Below are positions 47,701 through 59,321 of a stretch of 64,000 nucleotides of DNA, piece by piece. The first letter of the stretch is position 1, and each line of letters begins with the position of its first letter. Origin of the DNA: Bugulina stolonifera (Eukaryota; Bryozoa; Gymnolaemata; Cheilostomatida; Bugulidae). Where the stretch lies: NCBI GenBank assembly GCA_935421135.1, contig OW285194.1:15771376-15835375 (forward strand). Direction: 5' to 3'. The position numbers were made by a program, and so were the translations under genes. The notes below the pieces were generated by a model. It was given only the letters and a program-made list of their open reading frames with translations, had not been told where the DNA came from and searched no databases.

Positions 47701-49061
47701 GTACACTATACTATGCACTATATGTTCTATATACACTATATTATATGTACACTATACTATGCACTATGTGTTCTATATACACTATATTATATGTACACTA
47801 TACTATGCACTATGTGTTCTATATACACTATATTATATGTACACTATACTATGCACTATGTGTTCTAGCTTTTATTTATCGCTTTTCTAAATTAATCGCA
47901 TCACTAGAGCTCATGTTTAGAACTAAGACATAGTGTAGTTGTCTCCCCTGCCTGTCCGCAGGTACAATGGGGGAGTGGTCCCAGTGGTCTAGATGTGGTA
48001 TAACCTGTGGCTATCACTGGGGAAAGAGGTACAGATCTCACACCTGTAACCTGACCCAGAAAGAGAGGGAGTCACACCTGTGTGCTAATGTACCATATTT
48101 CCATGTTCAACCTGATTGGTGCTTTGAGAAGGCAGCATGCCCAGGTAGGTGCTTACCCCTTATGTGAATATTTGTATATCTATGTCTATGCATATAATTA
48201 TCTATATTTATGATACAATGTATGTATTGGTATAGTGCAGTGTTGAACTGCAGTTATTACATTTTACTCTGAGATATTAACTTGAGCCTGAACAAAGAGT
48301 GAATTGTACAGCAGAAGCCCAACATGGGTTCTTTGTATCTATAATCGCTGATTATTCTATATCATATTTTTTACCAAAATATAAGGTTATACAGCTTTGT
48401 GTGGTAACAAGTTCATCTGGAAAAGTTACTGAAGGTAACCTTGACCTGTTAATTATCAACATCCTGTATCCTACATTAAAGCTCAACATGTGATAGCAAC
48501 CTTGATACCAAGCAAGGTTAAGAGAGTAGCCGTAGAGGGTGAGGGTGCAGTCTATATAGCCTGTGCTCTCTACATTGTGTTCTTTGGATTGTTGGGTACT
48601 CTGATTGTGCTGGACTTGCCCTTTCTTGGAAGGTCTGTAGAATTCAATCTCATGTCTTGGATTAATTCAAGTATTCATACACACATTTAGTTATATTATT
48701 ACCAATTACATGTAGATGCAATTGTCATTTAGAGTTTCTCCCCCTCTATTTAAAAATGACAATAGAGGACAACTCTACAAAGTAGTAAAATCGCAAAATC
48801 CATTTTGCAGCGTGATCCAATAGTTACTTTAGTATTTTTAACATGGTTTAATTACATAAAATGCCTTCTCACTAACAAAGCTTGAAATTTTGTAGGGAAC
48901 TTTACACTAGGCTGGCTCCAAACATCCTGGGCTGCTGTGCTGGTGAAAGAAAGGATGTAGCTGAAAAGAAGACGAAAGTAAAAAGGCGTAGGAAGAGTCA
49001 TGTACAGACTAGCTATGCACCCTTCCGTAGGAGAGCTGGAAAATATAGGGCTGCACAGTAG
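26759..49061 (+). CDS. Large PAN / LamG-like / mucin / thrombospondin-repeat membrane protein
   Basis: About 2,536 aa in 38 modelled exons: 26759-26825, 28185-28345, 28550-28672, 28752-28878, 29094-29323, 29676-29859, 30345-30534, 30672-30808, 31155-31318, 31445-31598, 32094-32333, 32474-32749, 33317-33404, 33731-33906, 34136-34297, 35717-35791, 36143-36260, 36670-36835, 37075-37161, 37336-37469, 37791-38017, 38758-38838, 39180-39473, 39894-40081, 41489-41713, 42612-42962, 43223-43364, 43628-43838, 43928-45153, 45410-45665, 46043-46249, 46362-46536, 46653-46917, 47178-47261, 47962-48144, 48300-48434, 48497-48632, 48896-49061. Signal peptide (MESQLRLIVCLSIF); Cys-rich PAN/apple-like units (aa ~513-684); LamG/ConA-like segment (~852-1095, ANQWHRYSISV); Ser/Thr-rich stretch; thrombospondin type 1 repeats (WSSW, WTEW, WSQWSRCG); RKRR furin-like site; Thr-Pro-Lys-Asp mucin repeats; one TM helix (~2454-2478, YIACALYIVFFGLLG) and a basic tail. 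Probably a cell-surface adhesion or matrix protein; exact function unknown. Least certain: exon 21 donor, exons 32-33 and 36. Confidence 0.75.
26811..26893 (+). repeat. Triplicated exon 1 splice donor
   Basis: CTTGTAGCTCYGTGGGTAAG plus TATAGAGTAC occurs at 26815 and 26845, with a third copy beginning at 26871. The first copy is the true end of exon 1 (GTGG|GTAAGT). The third copy is split by the mobile element at 26894-27542 and resumes as GTACATATAGAGTAC at 27543. Confidence 0.85.
26894..27542. mobile_element. hAT-like miniature transposon (copy 1)
   Basis: 649 bp. The termini CAGACATGGGCA and TGGCACATGTCTG form short inverted repeats, and the exact 8-bp duplication GTACATAT lies on both sides (26886-26893, 27543-27550). 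The interior is rich in ACTCGAGT and GACTCTTACT motifs and has no transposase, so it is non-autonomous. The 8-bp duplication and CAG...CTG ends point to the hAT group. The related element at 51569-52164 has the same design. Confidence 0.87.
27678..27775. repeat. GC-rich minisatellite GGGGCGTGTCCGGTTTGG
   Basis: About five copies of a roughly 22-bp unit in intron 1. Its G-richness contrasts sharply with the AT-rich surroundings. Confidence 0.8.
30037..30088. repeat. Dispersed hairpin repeat
   Basis: AGAAGTTGCCCTCTCTCTC faces GAGAGAGGACAACTCT. Same family as 11191, 12002, 33163 and 48731. Intron 6 of the large membrane protein. Confidence 0.7.
31588..31690 (+). repeat. 27-bp repeats copied from the exon 10 splice donor
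   Basis: The exon 10 end TTGTATAGAG|GTCAGTG is followed by further copies of TATAGAGGTCAGTGTGATAT plus CTATGTG, each with an intact AGAG|GTCAGT. Later copies drift (TATAGATGTCAGTG). Confidence 0.85.
33163..33214. repeat. Dispersed hairpin repeat
   Basis: AAAAGTTGTCCTCTCTT faces GGGAGAGGACAACTTCT in intron 12 of the large membrane protein. This is the most symmetric member of the family. Confidence 0.75.
34284..35545 (+). repeat. 16-bp minisatellite built from the exon 15 splice donor, ~78 copies
   Basis: Exon 15 ends ATGTTACTAG|GTAAGTG. The intron then continues as GTGTTACTAGGTGAGT head-to-tail for about 1.25 kb, so almost every unit contains a consensus donor AG|GTGAGT. Variants include TACTACTAGG, TACCAGG and GTAAGT. 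Higher-order repeats of several units are visible (for example 34291-34440 against 34450-34610). Confidence 0.93.
36300..36405. repeat. AT-rich repeat ATATTGTGTAATATATTATGTAAC
   Basis: About four imperfect copies in intron 17 of the large membrane protein. Confidence 0.7.
37486..37765. repeat. Minisatellite of 26-27 bp after exon 20
   Basis: About ten copies of ATGTAACATATACACTGTAC plus TGTCAG. It starts soon after the exon 20 donor and ends just before the exon 21 acceptor. Confidence 0.88.
38265..38370. repeat. Short degenerate repeat of GGTACGTGACCATAATGATA type
   Basis: About four imperfect copies in intron 21. A second simple run, CATGGTACATGTCAC-like, follows at 38470-38535. Confidence 0.6.
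40499..41174 (+). mobile_element. Solo LTR of an LTR retrotransposon (copy B)
   Basis: 676 bp, TGTAATGGT...ACCATTACA (9-bp perfect terminal inverted repeats), with the 4-bp duplication GTAT at 40495-40498 and 41175-41178. It shares most of its length with copy A (1527-2327), including the TATATAAAG promoter box near 40847 and the AATAAA signal near 40910. It lies in intron 24 of the large membrane protein, in sense orientation, so it could add a promoter or premature poly(A) site. Confidence 0.88.
41411..41520 (+). repeat. Tandem duplication of the exon 25 splice acceptor
   Basis: About 54 bp, from TTTACTCACATGTATTATAG to GGATGCAGTGTG, occurs twice in tandem with two base differences. The downstream copy (acceptor at 41487-41488) opens the reading frame used in exon 25. 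The upstream copy is an intact decoy acceptor. Confidence 0.85.
41705..42040 (+). repeat. Minisatellite of ~33 bp copied from the exon 25 splice donor
   Basis: Exon 25 ends CCAACAGTG|GTATGTGCTG. About ten further copies of CAACAGTGGTATGTGCTGTA plus TATATACATGTAC follow, most preserving CAGTG|GTATGT. Confidence 0.9.
44500..45025 (+). repeat. Coding 18-bp repeat (Thr-Thr-Pro-Lys-Asp-Ser/Arg)
   Basis: In-frame repeats of ACAACTCCCAAGGATAGC-type units inside exon 29, with longer blocks (including AATAAAAGTGCAACTCCCAA) duplicated two to four times. They encode a Thr-rich, probably O-glycosylated stalk. Confidence 0.92.
45195..45325. repeat. ACATGTACACGTACGCGTGCT repeat
   Basis: Five or so degenerate, largely palindromic copies just inside intron 29. 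They contain CpG-rich ACGCGT cores in an otherwise AT-rich setting. Confidence 0.75.
46484..46565 (+). repeat. 40-bp duplication carrying the exon 32 splice donor
   Basis: ATACAAGTATGTCTTAGTGT recurs 40 bp downstream as ATACAAGTATGTCTCAGTGT, followed in each copy by GTTGTATGAATTGTATA. The two donors (46497 and 46537) differ by 40 nt. Only the second keeps the frame into exon 33 as modelled. Confidence 0.8.
46940..47145. repeat. 27-bp minisatellite after exon 33
   Basis: About six copies of TGTTATGTTGTATAGTGTAC plus ACTGTAC fill most of intron 33. Confidence 0.88.
47485..47868. repeat. 46-bp minisatellite in intron 34
   Basis: About eight copies of a unit with GTGTTCTATATACACTATAT and TATATGTACACTATACTATG. 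It gives spurious open frames in all three plus-strand phases. Confidence 0.9.
48731..48777. repeat. Dispersed hairpin repeat
   Basis: AGAGTTTCTCCCCCTCTATT faces AATAGAGGACAACTCT in intron 37 of the large membrane protein. It is a diverged member of the AGTTGTCCTCTC family. Confidence 0.6.
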
Positions 49062-49129
49062 AACAGAGTTTAGAATGAGTTGCTACAGACAACGTTTGAC
49101 AATTCAATTGCATTACTTGTTGTTGCAGT

Positions 49130-50225
49130 GTGTCGGTGTCTATTATATTACTGCAGTGTATCTATTATATTACTATAGTGTATCTATTATATTACTGTAG
49201 TGTATCTATTATATTACTGTAGTGTGTCTATTATATTACTGTAGTGTATCTATTATATTACTGTAGTGTATCTATTATATTACTGTAGTGTATCTATTAT
49301 ATTACCGTAGTGTATCTATTATATTACCGTAGTGTATCTATTATATTACTGTAGTGTATCTATTATATTACTGTAGTGTATCTATTATATTACCGTAGTG
49401 TATCTATTATATTACCGTAGTGTATCTATTATATTACCGTAGTGTATCTATTATATTACCGTAGTGTATCTATTATATTACTGTAGTGTATCTATTATAT
49501 TACTGTAGTGTGTCTATTATATTACTGTAGTGTGTCTATTATATTACTGTAGTGTATCTATTATATTGCTGTAGCGTATCTATTATATTACTGTAGTGTA
49601 TCTATTATATTGCTGTAGCGTATCTATTATATTACTGTAGTGTATCTATTATATTACTGTAGTGTATCTATTATATTACCGTAGTGTATCTATTATATTA
49701 CTGTAGTGTATCTATTATATTACTGTAGTGTGTCTATTATATTACTGTAGTGTATCTATTATATTGCTGTAGCGTATCTATTATATTACTGTAGTGTATC
49801 TATTATATTACTGTAGTGTATCTATTATATTACTGTAGTGTATCTATTATATTACCGTAGTGTATCTATTATATTACCGTAGTGTATCTATTATATTACT
49901 GTAGTGTGTCTATTATATTACTGCAGTGTATCTATTATATTACTGTAGTGTATCTATTATATTACTGTAGTGTGTCTACTATATTACTGTAGTGTGTCTA
50001 TTATATTACTGCAGTGTATCTATTATATTACTGTAGTGTATCTATTATATTACTGCAGTGTGCCTATTATATTACTGTAGTGTGTCTATTATATTACTGC
50101 AGTGTGCCTATCATATTACTGTAGTGTGTCTATTATATTACTGCAATGTGTCTATTATATTACTGTAATGTGTCTATTATACTACTGCAGTGTGTTTACT
50201 ATATTACTGTAGTGTATCTATTGTA
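49130..50225. repeat. 22-bp minisatellite in the 3' flank of the large membrane-protein gene, ~50 copies
   Basis: TGTAGTGTATCTATTATATTAC repeated for 1.1 kb, starting about 70 bp after the stop codon. It is therefore in the 3' UTR or immediate flank. Variant units (ACCGTAG, GCTGTAGCG, TGTGTC) recur in blocks, which indicates segmental amplification. Confidence 0.93.
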
Positions 50226-51134
50226 CTCAACATGAATAATGTGATTATTTACTGACATGACTGAGGACAGTGATTGCTTATACTTGTATAGTGAGCACCA
50301 ATACTGTGTTGGGTTGTGGGTGTACAGATAATATAATTCTCCAAAGAGGGAGAGGCTAATGAGGCTATTGACTAGAATGGTGGAGGATATAGTAGCTATG
50401 TAACAAGGATAGGAATACTACACTAGGTTTTGGTCTTGTTACCCACAACCACTGCATAAGCTGCAATACATTTGTGTAGGTTTCTATCGGAATAGATTCG
50501 AAATGCTTCAAAGTAATAAACAAGTAGTACATGTACAATACATTTTTTATGAAGGTGTATGTCAGCAGATGGGGAGATTGTTTTCAGAAATTTTGTTGTC
50601 TACAGTTTGCTCATTTTGAGTACCACTTTATTTATTATACAGTCATATCAATCTATCTCATTTCCTGTTGTTCCACATTTACAAATGATACAGATGACTT
50701 GTGAATTCTCATTTCTAAGCTATTGTGATGGCATATAATTCGGAGCTTATTTTCTGTTTCTAAACAGCTTTCTTTTCCTACATAGAGTGGATTCCCATAC
50801 AAGTACTTCATGTATTTCAAATTAATGAGTAGCATACATGTGTACATGACAATGATACGTGTGTCTTGTTAGCTGTAATTGTGGGAGGAGTTGTTTGCCC
50901 CTTATTGGTTTTCGCTACAAGAAATATACAGTCTGAATGTAACCGTAAATATGCCGTTTAGTATACTAAACTCTATGGGCAAGGCAAAGTGGCACAATAT
51001 TGTACTATATTACTTTCTTTCGGTTTCCCCGTACAGGATCATTATTTGTAATTAACTAAAAATAGAATTACCTGGTTTCTTCTTCTTGAACATACTCTTC
51101 TATTGGGAATTTATAGTGGGTTGTATATTTCAGA
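50226..51134. promoter_or_regulatory. Upstream region of NENF; no gene seen
   Basis: No coding frame is supported. The NENF promoter should lie here. No clear TATA box could be assigned. Confidence 0.4.
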
Positions 51135-53357
<2,223 letters not shown>

Positions 53358-53977
53358 TCTCTAAGATTATATGTAAATGGTATGATTTATAACATCATCT
53401 GTAAGCCAGTTGATATTTATTATATGATGTGATTTAGTTGATACATTCCCACAGTCTGTAGTCCAATGATGGTTCTAACCTGTAATAGCTTTCTCTAGTC
53501 AAGCTCTTGCCAACCAAATCTCTATGCAATGAAACAAATAAATATATTACATGTATAAGCCATAAAACTGTTTTTATTTTGGTAACATTTCCGTCCCTGC
53601 TATTATTACATACTATTATTATTATTATTATTATGTTTAGAAGGAGATTATTGTACTCTTCTGACATAACGTATTCAGTTGGTCAAACAATTAGACTGAG
53701 TGACTACTAGTGGGGTTTAAGGTTGGGTGGTCACTAAACAACCGACTTCAGAAAAATAAAGAAGATTACTACTATGCAAGAGTATAGGTAAGCTAGCTTA
53801 CTGCTTGAGATAGATATTCTAATGAAGGTAAAATATGTGGTTGCGATAAAAGGCATAGAGGTAACTATTACAACTATAAATAAAATAACAAAAAACAATA
53901 TATTTCAATACTACTACGAAAGAGCAGCTATATGTAAGTATAGCCTGTGAAACTAACAAAAGCTTATAAAAATACTT
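53358..53977. other. Intergenic region between convergent NENF and TMOD
   Basis: No coding frame. It contains an ATT/TTA microsatellite at 53604-53635 and AATAAA-type signals for both 3' ends (for example AATAAA near 53538 and 53755). Confidence 0.5.
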
Positions 53978-56900
53978 CTAGTACACACCAGGATCAGGTT
54001 GGTATAGGAGAGCAAAGGCTAATTTTCCTGGGGTAAGTCAATAAACACTAGTATTGGAGTAGAGAGCTAGAAATACTACAGTTCATTATTACATGTACAG
54101 TTTCCTTTCTTTCACAGCCACCTCAAGATTTGTATCTAATTTTCACTTCTCTGTTTTCGGCCTGCCAAATAAATAGTGATGCCATTTAAGTAACCTCTAC
54201 CAGCATGTATTATTAGGAGCTGTGTCCTGTTATTCAGTAATATTCTCAAGATCAGATAACTTCAAGTGAGAATAGTAAGATCAATGCCGTTTGAGTAATC
54301 GTTGCCAACAGAGTACAAGCTCGACCACATACATAATTAGGAGTTGTGTCCTCCTAATCAATATTATTCTCAAGATGAGATAACTCCAAGAGAGAATAAT
54401 AAGATCAATTATGCAGGACACAACATATTACTGCTAAAGGAATATATTATTCTTCTAATGAAATCTATCGAATGATGGTAGAATTATGCTCTGGTACTAA
54501 CTACACTAAACTCGACCTATAATGATAAAAACTGCAGATTTGGGTAAATGCCAATCTGTAGACTATATATTACTATACTTACACCTGACTATATACTATA
54601 CTTACACCCGACTATATACTATACTTACACCTGACTATATACTATACTTACACCTGACTATATACTATACTTACACCTGACTAAATACTATACTTACACC
54701 TGACTATACACTATACTTACACCTGACTAAATACTATACTTACACCTGGCTATATACTATACTTACACCTGGCTATATACTATACTTACACCTGACTATA
54801 TATGCTATACTTACACCTGGCTATATACTATACTTACACCTGACTATATATGCTATACTTACACCTGACTAAATACTATGCTTACACCTGACTAAATATA
54901 CTTACGTCTGTCGTAGTTGGCCTGCAGTTTATCCTGCACTCTAATTCTAGCGTTCAGAGTCTCAAACTGTATACCAAGTTTCTCAATAGTTTCACTGCCT
55001 TCGATAATTTTAGCAATTTCCTGTTCGGCCTTCACTCCAAGCAATGCTGGTTTCTATTAATAAACTTGAGAAAGGTAACATACTACAGGTAAGTACACAC
55101 TGTAGTGTAAGTAATAACATACTACAGGTAAGTACATACTGTAGTGCATGTGCACTTACTAATAATAATGTTAAACAATACACTCAGTAATAAAACTCGA
55201 CAGTCTATAAGATATCCCCAACAGCAATATAAACACAAGTTTATAGGCAAACATAAAACACTGCATTGTTCCTCTGGGAGAGTAATCACACTCTACCATA
55301 AACACCAGAATGGCATGGATGATGTATGCTATACATTCATGTATAGACTAAGGATTTGAGATATTAGCCTAACATCCAACTGTTTGCATCCCCATCCTGC
55401 TGAACACTAATATCCCTACACAAACTGTACAATGTATATAGGTATACCTACTGACAGAACACAGTGTACACACACTACATGTGTATGCATAAAGTGGGAG
55501 GGGCTTACATGTATAAAGTAGGAGGGGCTTACATGTATAAAGTAGGAAGGGCTTACATGTATGAGGTAGGCGGGCTTACATGTATAAAGTAGGAAGGGCT
55601 TACATGTATGAGGTAGGCGGGGCTTACATGTATGAGGTAGGCGGGGCTTACATGTATAAAGTAGGAAGGGCTTACATGTATGAGGTAGGCGGGGCTTACA
55701 TGTATAAAGTAGGAGGGGCTTACATGTATAAAGTAGGAAGGGCTTACATGTATGAGGTAGGCGGGGCTTACATGTATAAAGTAGGAAGGGCTTACATGTA
55801 TGAGGTAGGCGGGGCTTACATGTATAAAGTAGGCGGGGCTTACATGTATAAAGTAGGAAGGGCTTACATGTATGAGGTAGGCGGGGCTTACATGTATGAG
55901 GTAGGAGGGGCTTACATGTATAAAGTAGGAGGAGCTTACATGTATAAAGTAGGAGGAGCTTACATGTATAAAGTAGGAGGGGCTTACATGTATAAAGTAG
56001 GAAGGGCTTACATGTATGAGGTAGGCGGGGCTTACATGCATAAAGTAGGAGGAGCTTACATGTATAAAGTAGGAGGAGCTTACATGTATAAAGTAGGAGG
56101 GGCTTACATGTATAAAGTAGGAAGGGCTTACATGTATGAGGTAGGCGGGGCTTACATGCATAAAGTAGGAGGAGCTTACCTGGTTTTCTAAAGATATCTC
56201 AACAATAGAATTACTGGAGACTGTAGATGTGACGAGTTCTATAACCATGTCTCTCCTTATGTAGTTGGAGTCTGCTATTACCACCCTCAACGATGAGCTC
56301 TTACGAAGAGCTGAGGCTAAGTGCTACGCAAATACAATAAAATAAATATGCACATTGGAGTCTTCTTCTCTCTCCATATATTTCTAAAGACATGTGCAGT
56401 GGTGGTGAGGATCACAGTCAACTACCAGGTTAATACGATATACAGAATATAACTATTTGCATTTACCTTAGCCACTCTGTCTGTGATACCTGTACTAGCC
56501 ACTGCCAGTGTGACCAGATGTGTGTTGGACTCTATGGCTGAAAACAGTCGCTCAAATTTCTCAGCAGATATATTCTGTAGAACAAGAAAACAGTGATTAC
56601 ATACATGATAACATGTTACATGTCACATACATGGGTAACATGTTACATACATATGGTGTAACCCATTATAATAAAATGGCCAGATACCGGTAGCAACACA
56701 TCACAGCACACACCAATGACATCACAGCACACACCAATGACATCACAGCACACACCAATGACATCACAGCACACACCAATGACATCACAGCACACACCAA
56801 TGACATCACAGCAGCTATGACTCACCTTTATATTATTAAGATTAAGCTCTATGAGTGAGGAGTCATTGCTAGTTAATCTCTCAATACTCTTCTCCACGTC

Positions 56901-59321
56901 TGTGGTATTTGGTGGCACAGGTTCTGCTGCGGCAGGTAGGGTGGCCTTGGCTATGCCCTTGAATCCACCATGTACAGGTTTATCCAGAACAGAGGCATTA
57001 TATTGATCCTGATTTAGCATTGCATGGAACCCAAGGGCAGCTAATGATAGAATATACACAGTTTATCACACATAGCGTCGCATATAAACATTAAATTGTA
57101 TATAATACCAGAGCACACACATGCAGCATAACAGCAGTACTGTAGATCATAGCTATGGTATTTCATTACTCTGAGTAAATACACATGTGCAACCAAAACT
57201 ATATGAAAATAAGGTAATATTTCCCTTGAGATTCATGTGAAAGTAAGAGATCGTAACTCCTTAGACTGTTCCCAACTCACCAGCCAGATCTACTAGCTCC
57301 TCTTCTGTTGCCTGGTTGAGGATGTCATCAAAGTCTGTCTTGAGGTTGTGTGATTCTTCTCCATTTAGTTCAGTGATGTCTGTGTCTGTATCCTTCGGAA
57401 CGTACGCCTTCCCCCTACGCTCCTACCATGTAGAGCAGCAGTAGATAGTGATATATACAGTACATAGAGTACAGTAGTCTACTACTAACAGTAATACAGT
57501 ACATTAAAGGATATAATAACAGACATTATAACATGTGAACTCATAACACTATACAAACAGCTGTGTATTCTATTATTGATTATTTAAATAATGGAGAAAG
57601 CTGGTGATAGAGGACTGTTCACTGCTCACATGTATACTGTATGTGAGGGAATAGTATGTGCATACGTGTATACGTGTATATAATACATATACCTACATGT
57701 ATGTATATGTAGGTATACATATACATACATGTAAATACCTACATATAGTATAGCCTAGTACAGTCATGTTACATATATACCCGTACATGCACATAATATA
57801 CACTAATGTAGTCATATAATATAACGGCTCTGGAACAAAACACTGGACATCATTACTACCAAAACAAATGGTACATGGTACACTGACCTCTAAACTAATG
57901 ATAGTATTTAGTAGAGATCAATGACTTCTAACAAGTCAATGACTGTTCATATCTAACTACTTACTAGTATAGTGTATTCTCCATGATTTATGTACATGTA
58001 TAGGAGTGTGTAGTGATACGTATAATATAATATACGATATAGTATGAGGGTTCACAGAGACGCAGGAGTGATAACTCAACCGAGTATCATGCATAGCCTA
58101 AGAACCAGTACATGGACTCTGTACCTTTGTGTAGGGTTTAGCCTCGTCCCAATCTGCCTCAGCTAAAGCCTTGTCTTCTAACCACTTGAGGAGAGCCTCT
58201 CTGTTCAGAGGACCAGTGGCTGATTTGGTAGTCTGATTCTTACATCTCTCAGCTGGAGGCAGCAGTGAGTTCTACACACAGTTGAGTACAATCGTGTATA
58301 TAATATATAATGTAGAGTACTATGTGGAGTTATCTGCCCACACCTTCACTACACTCATACATATATATATACATGGACGTTGTAGAACAGTGAGGTGGAC
58401 AGACAGTATCAGATAGACTTATCTCTTTATACAGTGACATGTTATGGACCATTGGCAGTGGTATTATACTTATAGATAATCAATAACTCGTTACACTGAT
58501 TCTAACAGGTAAATATAAAGTCACATTATCTCATGTCTATACAATGTAACATCTCACACCATACTCTTATAGGTTCAAAACTGAACCAAATAATCACAAG
58601 TTGTGCAGAGACTGTGATTGTACGAGTCCATGTATACTTATATGGACCATGATCTCACCTTTGAGTTGTTACCAATATATCCTTGTAGTTCGTAAAAACT
58701 TGAGACCAACAAGACATAATACAGTAAATTAGTCGTTACTCTGTAGGTAGGAGTAAGTACTGATACAATATACTGTAGGTAGGGGTAAGTACTGATACAA
58801 TATACTGTAGGTAGGAGTAAGTACTGATACAATATACTGTAGGTAGGGGTAAGTACTGATACAATATACTGTAGGTAGGAGTAAGTACTGATACAATACA
58901 CTGTAGGTAGGAGTAAGTACTGATACAATATACTGTAGGTAGGAGTGAGTACTGATACAATATACTGTAGGTAGGAGTGAGTACTGATACAATATACTGT
59001 AGGTAGGAGTGAGTACTGATACAATATACTGTAGGTAGGAGTAAGTACTGATACAATATACTGTAGGTAGGAGTAAGTACTGATACAATACTCTGTAGGT
59101 AGGGGTAAGTACTGATACAATACACTGTAGGTAGGAGTGAGTACTGATACAATATACTGTAGGTATAACCAACTTACATCCGGGTCTGTCTCGCCAGCGA
59201 GCTCCTCGATCTCTTCGGGAGTTAGTTTAGCTAATAGCTCATCAATGTCCACGTCGTCGTATGCAGACACCTCCATCTTCTTTACCCACGGGGCATCCAT
59301 GTTGGATAGGGTAGCTGTCAT
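53978..59321 (-). CDS. TMOD: Tropomodulin, 8 exons
   Basis: Caps actin-filament pointed ends. Exons in coding order: 59321-59178, 58271-58125, 57422-57281, 57040-56826, 56574-56467, 56323-56180, 55053-54906, 54027-53978. They give 365 aa, against about 350-360 in animal tropomodulins. The first actin-binding region has DIDELLAKLTPEEIEELAGE. NSLLPPAERCKNQTTKSATG matches the conserved DPDNALLP...DQTTK...TGP block. WDEAKPYTKERRGKAYVPK matches the PYTGEKRGKxWVPK block. The LRR half follows, with IELNLNNIKNI, LRVVIADSNYI and IVEISLENQ. The tail ends NYDRRKLAFALLYQPDPGVY. Upstream of the ATG the frame stays open to an AG, so a non-coding first exon is likely. Four introns contain minisatellites beside splice sites. 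Confidence 0.9.
54560..54903. repeat. 23-bp minisatellite after the TMOD exon 7 donor
   Basis: About 13 copies. On the minus strand the unit reads CAGGTGTAAGTATAGTATAT plus AG. Each carries GTGTAAGTATA, echoing the true donor GAC|GTAAGTATA at 54905. Confidence 0.85.
55497..56177. repeat. 24-bp minisatellite starting at the TMOD exon 6 donor
   Basis: About 28 copies. On the minus strand the unit reads CCTCCTACTTTATACATGTA plus AGCC, so every unit contains GTAAGC. The array begins at the true donor CCAG|GTAAGCTCC at 56179. Confidence 0.9.
56695..56815. repeat. 21-bp minisatellite beside TMOD exon 4
   Basis: Six copies of ACATCACAGCACACACCAATG, starting 11 bases into intron 4 (gene orientation) from the donor at 56825. 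Confidence 0.9.
58738..59165. repeat. 32-bp minisatellite in TMOD intron 1
   Basis: About 13 copies. On the minus strand the unit contains TACTCCTACCTACAG, an acceptor-like pyrimidine-AG sequence, and the array starts about 12 bases from the exon 1 donor at 59177. Confidence 0.9.

Noticed and set aside
47403..47933. Overlapping plus-strand frames in 47.4-47.9 kb
   Set aside because: Translations of a 46-bp intronic minisatellite.
55553..56290. 245-codon minus and 203-codon plus repetitive frames
   Set aside because: Mostly a read-through of the 24-bp minisatellite. Only the TMOD exon at 56180-56323 is real.
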